From Caenorhabditis elegans (Eukaryota > Nematoda > Chromadorea > Rhabditida > Rhabditidae), in contig NC_003283.11 in NCBI RefSeq assembly GCF_000002985.6, positions 11,842,001-11,906,000 on the forward strand: a stretch of DNA of 64,000 nucleotides, written 5' to 3'. This document shows, in pieces, positions 24,674 through 38,031 of the stretch. Within the stretch, counting starts at the first letter, position 1. Each line of letters begins with the position of its first letter. Under the pieces are notes generated by a model. That model made no database searches and was not told the origin of the DNA. It worked only from the letters and a program-made list of their open reading frames with translations. The position numbers were made by a program, and so were the translations under genes.

Positions 24674-26234
24674 TTAAGATGTTGAATTTACACGGCAGTT
24701 TAGATTTGAAGTAATCGTTGAATCTCGATGATTCAGTCTCATCACAATACTTGAAGTTCTTGGAGATGATCTCATTTCATAGTCATTATAGATTGCTGAT
24801 AATGAGAAGTTCTTCCGACAATTGCTCAATACTCCTTTTCGGATTACGCTGCTGAAAATTAACACTTTGTGAAATCGATATCTTTACATTGCTAGTTTTT
24901 TTTGAAAGAAGGAAAAGAAAATGCTTGTTAATTTTTAATCGACAATGAAATGTCTAAAGTCCAGGGGTTATCGGGTTTTCCCATGTAGATATTTCTCTCA
25001 AACAAACCAAGAAATAAATGTCAGATAATATTTGAAATGCTACTATAACTTCTTAGGTGCCTAATTTGGAAATGTGTACCGCCTACCCAATGAGAGTTCA
25101 ATTTAAAATTTGAAAACATTTTTGAATACACAACAAAAAATCTAACCTGAAGAACAAATAAAGAAGAGGATTCACGAATGAATTAGTTGCAAATACAACC
25201 ATAACTGCCCAATTCATCCATTTTCCATGTTTTGAACACTGTGAAATAAACACTTGTCCCACCACAAACAAAATTGTATTGATTATACAAGGAACCAGAA
25301 GACGAGTTTCTATACTCAATTGGCGTTGTTGTGCCGCATATGATGATGTAGATATTGGTGCGTGCGAGTATTTTGAACGAAGTTCTGAAATTTCAAATTT
25401 TCAGCAAACAATAAAAGTCAGAAAATCACATACGCATATTCCTCGAAGTTTGTCTTTGAAATAAAACTGCGAGAGCCAGAACGTACAACGGAAAAGGCAC
25501 CACCATCAGAATTACATTACACACCATGTAATATGTATTAGTTCCAGAAAGTTCATATTTTTCCCAATCAGAATGCATTCCATAACGAGTTGGTGAGTAG
25601 AATAATGGTGTGAACCAGTCGAACTGAAATGACTTTATTTAGAAATTTGAGTTTTTATTTTTGAAGTTTTTAAAATTTCAATTTTAATATATTTAATAAA
25701 GTCTTAAGATGTTCATCAAGATTTCAAATATTCATATTTTACTCAAAATTCAACACCTAATATCATCAAAAATGATGATTTTGCTAATTATTTCAACATG
25801 GCTCAATAACTCACCTGATGCTCAACTAGACTCTGCAATAATCCAGTGAACCATGGAATTGCACAGATCATAATACTCGTGCCATGTGGAAGTGTACGAA
25901 ACCAATTCGGCCATTGAACTGCGGCAAGACGTGACCATGCAATGACTGTGTAATGATATACCATTGCCCACCAAGTGAAATCAAGATAAATATGAATATT
26001 CCACCGCCACGATTCATTGATTATCTCATTTTGAGTTAAAATCACAATTCCTGGCCAAATGCCAAATTGGATCATTAAGAGAATGTCAGTAAGAGCTTGC
26101 GAAATGAGAAATCGAAATCCAACAATTTCATTGACCATTCTCCACATTGAGCAAACGATTAATCCGTAAAGCGCACATCCAACAATTCCAAAAAGTAACA
26201 GGAAAATTCCAGCTGCTGCATCGGATGCGTCCAT
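24674..26234 (-). CDS. rhodopsin-like G protein-coupled receptor
   Basis: Four exons (26234-25815, 25623-25434, 25384-25147, 24851-24674) join in phase to 341 aa. Seven hydrophobic segments are visible. TM1 is GIFLLLFGIVGCALYGLIV; TM2 follows ISQALTDILLMIQFGIWPGI. The third-helix end AWSRLAAV stands where DRY would be. TM5 is YMVCNVILMVVPFPLYVLAL and TM6 is TRLLVPCIINTILFVVGQVF. TM7 ends in NSFVNPLLYLFF, a clear NPxxY. A Ser/Arg-rich cytoplasmic tail follows (RSSPRTSSIVMR). It is a plasma-membrane receptor, probably one of the nematode-specific rhodopsin-like groups (Srx/Srsx/Srw-like); I cannot assign the subfamily or ligand. The gene is convergent with the Lon-like gene. Confidence 0.75.
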
Positions 26235-29200
26235 CCTGCAAAAGAATCCAATAGAGAATTGAAATAAATCCAGAAAGAAAATGAATAAACGTGGAAGATA
26301 TTTTTTCTGTTATAGCTCGAATACTAATAATAAATTAATTAAGTAAATCAAAGACATTTTAATATATAGTTTCACATTTCGGGCAGTACTTGAAAAAAAT
26401 TAAATTTCAATTTGAAAAAATGCACGTTAAAATGAAATTTCCTGCCTTTGTTATTGTTGGAATTATAGTTTCTAGAAGTGAACGATAAAAAAAATTGTGT
26501 TTCAAAATTTTTATATTTTTGTACTCTCGAAATTTATCAATCGATCTGGACTTTTTTTTTGTTCCGCAGAGGCTGGCGGAGTTTACAAGCGTACGACATG
26601 GTTCAACTTTTGTTTAAAGCTTTATAAATGGAACATAGATGAATATTTCGAATGCTAAATGCAAAAAGAATCAGCAAAAAAGCTGACAGCCCCGTCCTTC
26701 TCTGCCGAAAAACGCCGTTTAAGGATCGATTGATAAATTTTGGCAGTACTCTCATCATTTCGTGTGAGGTTCTCATACCCAAAAACCGAATGAAATCATG
26801 AAGTGAACATTCAAAAAAATTTCAAAAAAAATTCAGTGTGATATATTCAGCTTTTCGCTAAAATTTCATTCAAAAATTCAACTAAACTCAGTAAAATGTA
26901 AAACAACTAAGTAAAATGAACTGTTAAAAAACTGATAGAAGTTAATATAAAAGTTCAATAAAAAGCCTAGTAATAGTGTAATACAAAAAAAAGAACGAGC
27001 CTAGATGAAGATGGAAAAAGAAGGGCGCACGTTTCAAAACCAAAAATGAAATCGCAAAAGTAAATAAAAGAAACAACTGGGAGAAAAAGGCCCCTCACTC
27101 TCATTCTGGTATGATATGTTGTGAGATGAAAATGAGAATATATGGAAATGGAATTTGGAAGTACTTTCTTCTATTCACCAGAACGATGTTTGAAGAAACT
27201 AGCTCGTTTCTATCCGTTTTTAAATATACATTAAGATTATTAGAGTTCATCAGGAAATAGCCTACCAACTAGTTTTATAAAATGAGATGAAAATGGAATT
27301 GGTATGAGAATAGATGTATTGTCATTTCTTTTGTTGTGGAAAATTGGAAGAATGCCAAGGTTTTTTGATTTAATTCAAAAGGACCAAATAAAGAATCTTT
27401 GTTGAATAAATAATAAACAATGAAGATTCATGGTGGGGCTGGTCACTGAGCCCTTTCCAAAACTTTATGAGCCATTGAAGGTGTGGCACCAGGAAAAAGC
27501 AAACGGAAGTGTGGGTGGCGACCGCTGAGCACGGGAAAAAAGGGGAGAAAAGAGCAAAATATTGTGTTGGTAGGAGGAAATTGAACTCACTTGACAGGTT
27601 GTGATCTGTTGATTTGAACTGGTTTAGGGTAAGTTTAATTCAAAGACGACAAGGATTTAAAAGTTTCAAGATATTTAAAATTTTTAGATACTGTGCTTCC
27701 AAAAGTTATCATTCTTTTCTAGTTATTGTTTTGTGCGCTTTTAATTTGCTTGAAAAGGTTGCGATGTAACAGTAGGCAGTTAGGTCAGCATTTTTGCGGC
27801 TACAAAAATTCTACGATATTAAGCTTTGAAATCTTTTTAGCACCAAGTTATAATCGCCCAATTTCGTTTCAAATTCTAGTTTCAAAATAATGAGTTCAGC
27901 AAACCTTCTTTGAAATTTTTTTTGATTATTTTTTGCAAAACTAATTTTGCTCAGCATTTTCTAATAACCACAATTCAATTATTTTCCCATTAGAACTTCA
28001 TAAACCAATTTTTTAATAATTGAGATTAAATTCGCTTTCAGGTGCCATGGCCACCTACAAAACTTTGTTTTCTAAAAATGGGAAAAGCTTCAAACATAAA
28101 TATATGTTTACCGAATGTTCAATGGGAGTTGCCAAAACAACTTCAATCGTGTAATTAAATAAGTATATAATTCTCTGAACTTCCCATAAATTCCATCACT
28201 TTTAAAATCAGAAAAATCAGAACATGATTTCATTTATTATAGAAATTTTTCAAGTATGATAAACTTATCCTCAAGAGTATTTTCCAAGTATTTGGGTCAG
28301 TTGATGAATTAAAAATCTACAACCATATGATGTTTACAACGACATGAAAATTTCAGATCTTTGAGATTAAAAACCTAAAATTGTTCATTGAAATAAAGTT
28401 TCTTTTGAGAATAGTGTTCTCTATTTTAATTAATTAGTTTTAATTGGATTCAAAAATGGAAATATTTTACTTCCTCCGCTCTAGTTTCTAGGATGTATTA
28501 TGGTCATTTCATAATCCTCGTGGGCTTGCAACATCATAGATGTGGAAAAAAATATTGAAATTAGAATACTGTGTGCACAAACTAGCAGAAGGATAATGCT
28601 TAAGAGACTGAAGATTGTGAAGATGAGTGGGTAATTAGTTAAATAAGACACATACATGTGGGTGGATGATCATAAGATTTTTATGAGGAATACTTCAAAC
28701 AAGTCTAGCCGCTGACTTTTGCATATGACACTGAATTTTCAAGTTTTTATTAGAAAGTTATAATCATGTGAGTGACATAGATAACCTAATGAAGCACAAA
28801 ATCATGACACACCATACATCTGAGAAAATAAAATTTGAGGGGTTGGAAACCAGTGTTGCAAGAAAAAAATTGAAGAAAATGGCACCGGAAGTGGGCAATT
28901 TCTCATTTTTGGGATGGTGGGACGGAGGGGAAGAGTTTGATTTATTGTTGGAGCTTCTTTGGGTTGAATTCTCGGAAATACCTATTGTTCGGCTATTTTG
29001 AAAAGGGCAAAGTCAGAAAACAGAAATTAAAAACCAAAAAGTGTTTCATTCAATAAAATAATTGTTTTGTATCTATAATAACTTCCAATCCACTCAAAAG
29101 CTTAACATTTCATTAGGTAATGACGGAGCTGCTGAACTAATCCATGAAGTATTTTATCAAACATCATCCGAGTATTATCCGATGATTGAACCCAGCTTGC

Positions 29201-31522
29201 ATGAAAATTAGGTGTTTGAACGAGTACTTACATATTTTGTAAATCAGAACCAAAGTATACATTTTTCATACACAGAGATTTGTAGGATTTGACAGAAGAA
29301 CAAATATTTTTGTATTTCACAAATACTTTCTACATTATAAAACCCAAAAAAAAATCAAATTTAGCAGAAAAATAAGCTCTGGTACGAGAAATTGATTTTT
29401 AAAGGTAAAATTTGGCAATTTTTAGAAATTTAGAACGGATAAGATTGTAGAAGTTATAACTCGGATTAGTTTCATATCATATATTCGGACGCCAGAATTT
29501 TAACTCAGCTTTGTTTAAAAATATTGAATTAAGAATACTGGAAACATTTTTACGTACTGAGATTGTCTCATAATTTGTGTCGAAGTTTTATTTTCTCTAC
29601 ACGTGTTTTTGATTCGATGCCGGGGTCAGTTTATAGGAAGCCGATTTGAAAAAGTTGTAAATGCAAAACTACAATGAGGTTATAATAGCAATGCCAAAAA
29701 ATAAAGTATGTATCATGTTTGATTTAATTTATATTTAAAATTAATCACAATATAAATTTTCAGACTGGTATACATGCATTTCTACATTATTTCAGCGTTT
29801 AATAAATAAAAGTAAGCTTGGTAAATGTAATTCAAAAAGTAATCAATTTACTCTTGATCATTGTAGCTTTACTATTGAATTTGTGTTAACAAACATATAA
29901 CTGAAAGATCAACAACACTGAAAAAGATGAAATGCGGGAACTCCTTAAAAACTTAAAAATGCAAAACTGTCTGTATAATCGGAGCACCGGAAGCCGGCAA
30001 TTTCTCATTTTGCGGTTGCAAAAATGCGAGAAAGTCTAGTCGTGTCGGTGATTTCCCAAAAATGTAAGGCTCCGCCCATTCGGAAAGCACGGCTACTCCC
30101 AATCAATGTCTGCATTTGCGTCCAAAATCATCCAGCAGTTGGAGCAGTAGGAGCAACATTATTCGAAACACGATACTACGTGGCCCTTTTCTCTCTTTTG
30201 ATGTGACATCTGATGACCATCGGAATTGGAGCATGTGAATCACGCACAAATAGAAACGTGGGTCCCTCTTGCCCGAAATGAGATTCGATGGCGGTTTTTC
30301 TATTTTTGAGTGAAGAAAAAGTAGAAGAAACAGAAGAAGACAAGGAAGAGAGGGAAAAGAAAGTGTGCCAGCTTGTTCCGGGCACCAGTGGTACTTGGAA
30401 AGATGAGAAGAAGTTGTTGACAGACAGAGGTGTCACATTAAATGTTTTTGTTTTGATTCAATTTATTCTGATTTGCAAAGTTGGAAATGACTATTTTAGG
30501 ATCTCACAATTTAAAACTCTCTGTTTGTTTCTTCCTGATCTCTAAATTTGCTTTGTTCCCATTAAATAATCAGAGCTTACAGATCGTAAATTTGTTATTT
30601 TATATAAAAACGGAAGTGCAAAAATACGTTTTTAGTCCTTGATAAACTGAAAAAAAAATATTTTCAATCCAGTAAGATGTCTGATTTGGAAGGAAGCATT
30701 TCATGCTGACACAAATACCTGCTTATATGCCTAAAAAGTATGATTTACCAGTAATTACCAGAAATTGTTGAATCCGAAAAAAAATACAAAAATTTGAGTT
30801 CTTTTGAAACTACTGGGTCAAATATTTGAAGTTTTTTTGACGGTTTAGACGCGTCCGGGGAAATTTCACAGTAAAATGATGCAATTATCAATATTGACTG
30901 AAATTTGGAAACAAAACTTCAATGCCTAAATTGTCTCGTTTTTCTTATAACAAAACATATTATAAGAAAACATGTTTTGGAATGTTCAAAATGAACTGTT
31001 TATTTTGAAAGAACATGTTTTAAAATATTTGGATTCCGCAATGCTTTGAGAATATTGAAACTATTAAAAATGATTACGATTGTTCCGAAAAATGGAAGAA
31101 GCTTAAAAGGTTCTTGCAATATTTTTCTTAGTGCAACAAAGTACATGCTCTATGACAAAGTCAAAGCTAAAAACACTTGGTTCAAGTAAATCGGCTCATA
31201 AACCACAAAAATCTTCCGATATTACAAAGTTAAGTAGATGTTTGTTTTTAGCTTTCACTTGATGGTTTTACTTGTTTACAAATTTTGCTTTCCGTAACGT
31301 TTTTGATTTTTGATGTTATAGAAATTCAAGAACATTAGTTGAGTTTCGGTTTCCGGGCTGGTGGGGAAATTATTAAAAATAATTATTCGAAAACATTTTT
31401 TGATGTTTTTATCAACACAGTGCAACGCAAAAAAAAACTTGAAAATCTAAAAAAAAACTGATATTAAAATAACAGTTGTTAATCGTGAATAAATGAAAAA
31501 AGTATGTACTACCGGCAATTGT

Positions 31523-31548
31523 GATAACATTGATAAGATAATTTGATA
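31523..31548. promoter_or_regulatory. GATA-site cluster upstream of sulp-4
   Basis: Four GATA cores occur in 26 bp (GATAAC, GATAAG, GATAAT, GATAGT), about 1.8 kb upstream of the sulp-4 ATG. Clusters like this are used by ELT-type GATA factors in worm gut and epidermis. The motif is short and AT-rich DNA produces it by chance, so this is only a candidate. Confidence 0.25.
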
Positions 31549-32213
31549 GTCTACTGAAGGTGTTCAAACTTTGTGAGTACCAAAAAAAAGTACAAACATT
31601 TTAGTATATTCTCTGAATGCTATGAATCCTGTCTAAAAATGAAGTATTTCTCTTATATTCTTTCAAAACTAGGTGATGTGAACAACTTTATTGTGTCAGA
31701 AAACCATTAATATTCATGTAACAGAAAAAGTTTTCAATAGAGCAAATTGATGTAACAGTTACTCAAAAGATTTTTCATGATATTCAAATTTAACAAAAAT
31801 AAAATGAAACGAAACAGTTTTTAGAACATTATCTGTCCAGTCAAAGATTTCGTGCGTTCTCCAGAAGTTTTTAAGTGCTTGTTTCAGTGCTTTCTATAAT
31901 TAGCTATACATTTTTTTAAAACTATATTTTATATGGTTTTATATGGAGTATTTCTAGGTCCAATAATTCTACGCATATTTGTTTTCCTTTCCAGGTTTAA
32001 TCGAAACTTCTAGAAGAATTCTATTTGCTAATGTTTTGGTTTTGTACGTTGGAGCGATATTGCTGACCTTTGATGATATCTGTATTATAACACTTTCATT
32101 GATGATTGATCACGTGTCAAACAATTTGCGAATCATGATAAAAATAACGTCATAGGCATGAAGTATTACAAACTGTATTATACATTTTCACTTTTGAGTT
32201 TTAAGTTAGGTTA

Positions 32214-32322
32214 ATCTCGGTAAGCGTCTACGCACTTTCTGCGCACAATCTGCGCCGATTAATAGAGAAGAAATTAATCGGCGCAAAATGTGCGCAGAAT
32301 GTGCGCAGACGCCTACCGAGAA
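32214..32322. repeat. short foldback element with GC-rich arms
   Basis: Two arms of about 48 bp pair almost perfectly around a loop of some 10 bases (AGAGAAG core). The outer arm reads TCTCGGTAAGCGTCTACGCA on the left and GCAGACGCCTACCGAGA on the right, and the inner arm is CTGCGCCGATTAAT / ATTAATCGGCGCA. The GC content is far above the flanks. This is a MITE-like insertion or a strong cruciform/hairpin; no obvious target duplication was seen. Confidence 0.7.
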
Positions 32323-33367
32323 GATATTTTCATTTGTTTTATAGCTTACTTTTTTCCAACGTTTGAAACATCTTCCTTTTTCTCTTCTCACGTACGTTCG
32401 ATTCATTTTCATCCCGGATAACAATTCATTACCAAAATGTGACTTTATTTCATTCAGACACATTTCAATTAAACATTTGACGTCAAAGTAATGACAAATG
32501 TTTATTCTGAGAATTCATTCAATTGAAGAATACATGAAGAATACATATCAGTTCAACCGAGCAAACTTCCTGATTGTTTTCTGATGTTTACTTTTTTGTT
32601 CAGGCGCGTTTAGGAATAAGGGGCCGTCTTCCAGGATAAAAAACGTGAACTTTCCGAAAAAAAATTGTTTGTTTTTCTTGAATCTGTTGTTTTGTTTTCT
32701 CTTGGGCTTGTCTCGCACTGACAGTTTATATTTTCATTTAAATCATAAATGACAGAAATATAAGCTAGTAGAGCAATTAAGCGGTGCAAGACTAACAAGA
32801 AGAATGGAACATAAAACATCTACGAAAAAAAATCGGTTTCATAGGTTGAGTAGTATTCTGGAAAAAAAACAGGTCTACTTCCAAAAGGTGAATTTTTTTC
32901 AAGTTGAATGTTTAATGTGACTTTATCCTGTTTTTTTCATACACTAGAAGACAATTCACTAATTATGTAGAAACGTTTTGCTAACAAGTATAATTCCAAA
33001 AAACTGAATAAAAAATTTATCCACATTAATAGTAAGCAATGTTTCTGAACTTAAAACTAAATATAGTTGTACATGAGTCTAGTGATTGTTTTCACTGACG
33101 TGAGTTAGCAGAGAAACTCAGAGCAACAAAAGTCAACTGTCTGCAACTCTTCATGACATTTTATCTCTTTTCAAAAAGAATAATTTTCACAGACTTATAC
33201 TACTTTACATAACTTGTTCTGTAACTTATTTTCAATTTCATAAAAACCACGCTATATGTTAATGGAAACAGTGTTAAAAAGTAGTTGTTCGATTTTTACC
33301 AGATTTGTTGGTTTTGTTTTTCATTTTCTTTTAAAATAATTATGCAACTATTTTTCCAGTATTCAAA

Positions 33368-36300
33368 ATGGCTCCGCCTGGTCGGATAAACCATGCAAGA
33401 CATTTGTCAGAAGCTGAGGAAGAAGCTGAAAATTATTTAGAACATTTCTATAACAAAAGTGAACCCAACAAAAGAAGAGTTAGCTTTGTACAACGAGGCG
33501 CCATGAACCAGGTATATTGAATTTTGAGAAATTATTAAAGTTTTACTCGAACATTAAAACTTTTCAAAATGCATTCTTTCACCCCAATTTCTTAAGGCAC
33601 AATTCGATGAAAAATTCGACTACAACAAACCTCATTTGGAGAATGAGTTGAAAAAACAAGCAAAAAAATTTGTGAGGAGATTCTACGAACCCTTCACTTC
33701 ATTTTTTGCCCTGAAACTTTTTATTTTCGACCTGATCCCAATATTGAAATGGTTCCCAGAATACAAATGGAAAACTGATTTGAGTTTGGATATAATTGGA
33801 GGAATTACGGTTGGAGTAATGCAGGTACCACAAGGTAAGATTTTAGATTTTTATTAATTTTTTAGAAAACAATTGTTAATTTAAAGGAATTGCATACGCT
33901 CTTCTTGCCAAACAACCAGCTATCAATGGATTGTACACATCTCTTTTTCCACCTTTGATCTATATGTTGTTTGGAACTTCCAGGCATGCCAGTTTAGGTA
34001 TGTATACTTCCGATGGGATATTACTTTGAATTGAAATTTTAGGAACGTTTGCGGTTGTGTCACTCATGACAGGGCTTTCCGTTGAGAAATTGGCTGCTCC
34101 AACAGATTATGATCCTTCGTCTTTTAATGAAACGGATATTGATTTGGTTAAACTTCCGTCACCAACGGAAGTATCATGTGCTATTACGATTACAATGGGA
34201 TTGATATTGGTTAGTTGGAAATGTTTTCTCAATTTTTAAGGGAAATGTAGTAATTTGAAATGTGTTCAAAAATTGTGTAGTAATCGGCATTTACCAAAGT
34301 TTCCAAACCAAGCGAAGATAACTGTCGAAATTGCCGAGCTCCAGTACAAGCTGTAAATTTCAGAAATTGATATTAATTTTCAGAAGTTTTGAGAATTGTC
34401 AAATTTGTTTTTGTTCCGAAATTGTATTTCGAAGTGTGTATAAGAAAAATAAGGTGTTTTTTTTCACTTTTCATTCTGATGCTGAAATTTCTGAACTAAC
34501 ATTTTCTCGGCAAACTGTACTTGCCTATTGCTGAAACATTTACAATTTTTGGCAAGCCGTAAAAATGGCAACGTTCAAACAACTTTAAAATATTTTCAGT
34601 TCGTTATGGGAGTTCTCCGTCTCCAATTTCTAACCACTTACCTTTCGGATCAAGTAATTGCTGGTTTTACTGTTGGATCTTCTGTTCATGTTCTTGTATC
34701 TCAATTGAAAACTCTGCTTGGAATTCGTGGATTGCCACGTCACAGTGGACCATTTTATCTTTTCCGCCATCTTTATGATCTGGTAATGTCAATTACCCGT
34801 GCAAATCCAGTGAGCTGTGGGATTTCCATTGTTTCAATTATTGTTCTGCATTTTGGAAAAGAATTCATCAATCCATTTATCAAGAGGAAAACTAAATCAA
34901 ATATTCCAATTCCGTGGGAGCTGGTTATTGTAATTCTGTCAACAGTTTTTGTGGCTGTAACAGGAGTTGACACAGAAGCAAAAGTTCAAGTTGTAAACAA
35001 AATTCCTGTTGGTGTCCCTAATTTTTCACTTCCATCATTCTATCTTATTCCTCAAGTTCTACCAGATGCCATCAGTATAACTGTTGTTAGTATTTCTGTT
35101 TGGTTATCAATTAGCAAAATGCTCGCAAAAAGGTACAACTATGAACTCGATTCTGGTCAGGTAAGTCTTTGAAAATATAAAACTATACAAATAAATTTAT
35201 TTGAGGAACTGTTTGCCCTATCATTTGCCAGCATTTCTTCTAGCTTCATCCCATCTATTCCAAATTCGTGTTCTTTGAGTAGAACACTTGTCGCTGTTGG
35301 AGCTGGTTGCACTACACAGCTTTCAATATTCTTTTCTTCCTTAATTGTTTTCTCAGTTGTCATTTTCCTTGGGACGTTACTTGAAACACTGCCAATGGTT
35401 GGTCACAATTTTTAAAAACTCACACTTTTTTATTTTTAGGCAGCTCTTTCAGCGATTATTTGTGTTGCTTTGCAAGGTATGTTCAGAAAGTTTGCAGACT
35501 TGATCGATTTATGGAAGGTGTCTAAAATTGATTTTGTAAGTATCATTTAAAAATATTCGTAATACAATTTTTATTTTATAGACAATTTGGGTAGTGTCCT
35601 GTGTCTCTACAATTCTTTTGGATGTCTCCACGGGATTAATAATATCTGTCTGTTTTGCATTGTTCACAACTATTCTTCGAGAACAATAGTGAGTTTTTAA
35701 AAATGTTTCCTTTCAAAGTAATATAATAAAAATTCAGTCCAAAATGGCATCTTCTTGCATCAGTTAAAGGAACACAAGACTTCCGTGATGCAGAAAGATA
35801 CGGAGAAACTGTTTATTTCAAAGGAATTTGCATTTTCCGATTTGATGCTCCATTACTCTTCCATAATGTTGAATGGTTAGTAACTTTTTTTAAAAATTTA
35901 GTCGAAAAACCATGATTCTTCAGTTTCAAAAAATCAATCGAAAAGGCATACACTGAATGGCAAAAATCGCATGAATTCTATGTACTTCGTGAGGAACGAG
36001 AAACTATTTTAAATACAAAATTAGATGGATCTGATGAATCGATTGATGGAAAAATGGTAAATGGAAAATTCGATGAGTCAAAATATTTGATTATTTCAGT
36101 TTCAAACAGCTCAATCGACTTTAAACACTCATTCTCCTGATATTTTATCTCGACATTTTGTAATCGATTGTTCAGGTTTTACGTTCATTGATTTAATGGG
36201 TGTTAGTGCACTAAAAGAGGTAACAATTCCCAATATATTTCAGAAAACCTCAAAATTTAAAAAATAAAAAAACACGTATTATTTCACCTTGACTTTCTCG

Positions 36301-37014
36301 GCGCCATTTTTGACTCAAATAGTTGAAAAACATTCTCAAAATAGATCCTAATTTTCCCTGAAAATTTGTCAAACAAAACATCACATTTGGTTTATTTTAA
36401 AACGAGATATTAACAATTGTAAGGTTTTTTATCTATGTGAAGAAAGTGAAAAAATTAATTGTTTTTTCTTGTTTTTCAAATATATTTTGCTAATGGTGGT
36501 AACCATTGCCGCTTTAAGCTGGTATATGAATCAGGAAAATGTTTTCTCACTTATTGCCTTTTCTTAATTAAATAAATACAAATTAGAGCCATTTTAAAAT
36601 ATTTCCTAGGAAATAATAATTTTCCTATTAACTCAATATTTTGCTACAAATAGAGCTATGATTATCATCTTACTGAATTCCATTTAAAAATTTAATATTC
36701 CCGAATAAAAATGTTGAAAATTTCAGATTTTCTCCGATATGAGAAAACGTGGAATTCTAGTGTACTTTGCAAATGCAAAAGCTCCAGTCAGAGAGATGTT
36801 TGAGAAATGTCACTTTTTCAATTTTGTTTCAAAGGAAAATTTCTACCCAACAATGCGTGATGCAACAAGTATTGCCAGACAACGACAGCTAGAGTGAGTT
36901 TGAAATAATTACTATTAAATGGAAATCTAAATTTTCAGACTTGGGTTCAAAGATACTGGATATGTACCAGAACACGATCGATTGACAGAAGTACTCAGCT
37001 CACATCCAATGTAA
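33368..37014 (+). CDS. sulp-4: SLC26/SulP anion transporter
   Basis: This is an SLC26 exchanger for sulfate, bicarbonate, chloride or related anions in the plasma membrane. Thirteen exons join in phase to 749 aa: 33368-33511, 33597-33834, 33887-33997, 34043-34209, 34600-35160, 35206-35397, 35440-35535, 35582-35688, 35738-35875, 35924-36056, 36100-36219, 36727-36893 and 36939-37014. The SulP signature is clear: GITVGVMQVPQGIAYALLA, then GLYTSLFPPLIYMLFGTSRH and LGTFAVVSLMTG. Further core helices follow (GVLRLQFLTTYLSDQVIAGF, SLSRTLVAV). The C-terminus is a STAS domain (HFVIDCSGFTFIDLMGVSAL, then VYFANAKAPVREMFEKC). An unstructured charged N-terminus precedes the membrane part. It is tandem with a close paralogue at 38032-41160. 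The symbol is from recalled gene order (K12G11.1). Confidence 0.88.
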
Positions 37015-38031
37015 ACATGTCTCGAGAGGACATCAAAAGAAAATCAACGAGTTTTAAATAAATTCCCTGTGAAAAACAAATGACAACAATTTGCATTGAA
37101 TTGGGTTAATTTTAAAATAAATGTTTTGAACGACACTTTCTATAATTGTTATTTCTTCAAAAATTACAACATCAAACACAATTGATTGATATTTTCAGAA
37201 TAAAAGTGGTTTCAAAAGTTCAGGGATAGTGATGTATCTGTTATTCTTTCATTTCCACCCTCACAATGAAATTTAAATTTTCAGAGATTACTCTTATGCA
37301 CGTGTCTTTTTTTGTGCTTGGAAAGTTTCTGGTATACCTGAACTTTGTTGTAATCGGTTTCTTTTTAGTACGGTCAGTCGAATACTCTCTTCCGTCCATT
37401 TGATCTTTTTTGCAACTTAATTTACATAAGTTAGTACAACCAAATAAAAAGCGGCGGTAGGTGATGAGGGATTCATTCTGCTCTTTTTTGCTGATTTCAT
37501 TTTTTGTGATTGGAAAAAGTACAACTTTTACTGGTGTGAATTATACAAAAAATTCTTTAAAAAAAACACAATGTTGCGACCAAGAGAAAAAGTTGGACTT
37601 TTACATTATTTTTCACATGCCACGCTTCTTTGCGATCTTCATCTCCTTGTTTTTGCCCGGAAAACGCATCCAAAGAGGGAGAAAAAAAATAATATTATAA
37701 ATAGCACAAAAATCGATTCCGTTCTTATATCAATAATGATTTTTTTCAAGTTTTATGAATCTTCTGTTTTAATCTTTTGTTTTCAGAGTTTCGAATTTTC
37801 ATATGGAAACATTTTTGCAACATTTTGGTTTTTGAATAAAATCAAAACAAAATTCAGTGTTCTGTATTGTTTTGATATATGTATGCTTCCGGGAGATTAT
37901 CAAGTGAAAACTAGTAATTCCTTCTTTGTTGTTTAAAATTAATAATTCAACTTCCGCATTATCAATCAGTGAAAACCTTGTATAAAAGATATGAATTTAA
38001 AACATTTGATTTCATTTTGCTCTTGTTAAAG
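37015..38031. other. intergenic between the two SulP genes
   Basis: AT-rich spacer of about 1 kb carrying the 3' end of the first transporter gene and the promoter of the second. Overlapping open frames at 37461-37936 lack splice sites, domains and codon bias, and are taken as chance. Confidence 0.5.

Larger units (their letters stand above)
26235..33367. other. 7.1 kb gene-free interval upstream of GPCR and sulp-4
   Basis: Both flanking genes are transcribed away from this interval, so it holds both promoters. No spliced coding model could be built on either strand. Visible items are a duplicated 28-bp motif (28882-28909 and 29984-30011), a GC-rich stretch at 29980-30440 of promoter-like character, four GATA cores within 26 bp (31523-31548), and a near-perfect hairpin element (32214-32322). 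The remainder is AT-rich. Confidence 0.5.

Noticed and set aside
30176-30545. Overlapping frames of 85 codons on both strands
   Set aside because: Low-complexity (Ser-rich or Glu/Lys-rich) readings of a purine/pyrimidine tract; no splice support.
37461-37936. Overlapping frames of 79 and 121 codons between the sulp genes
   Set aside because: No domain, unusual composition, and position in the promoter of the second transporter.
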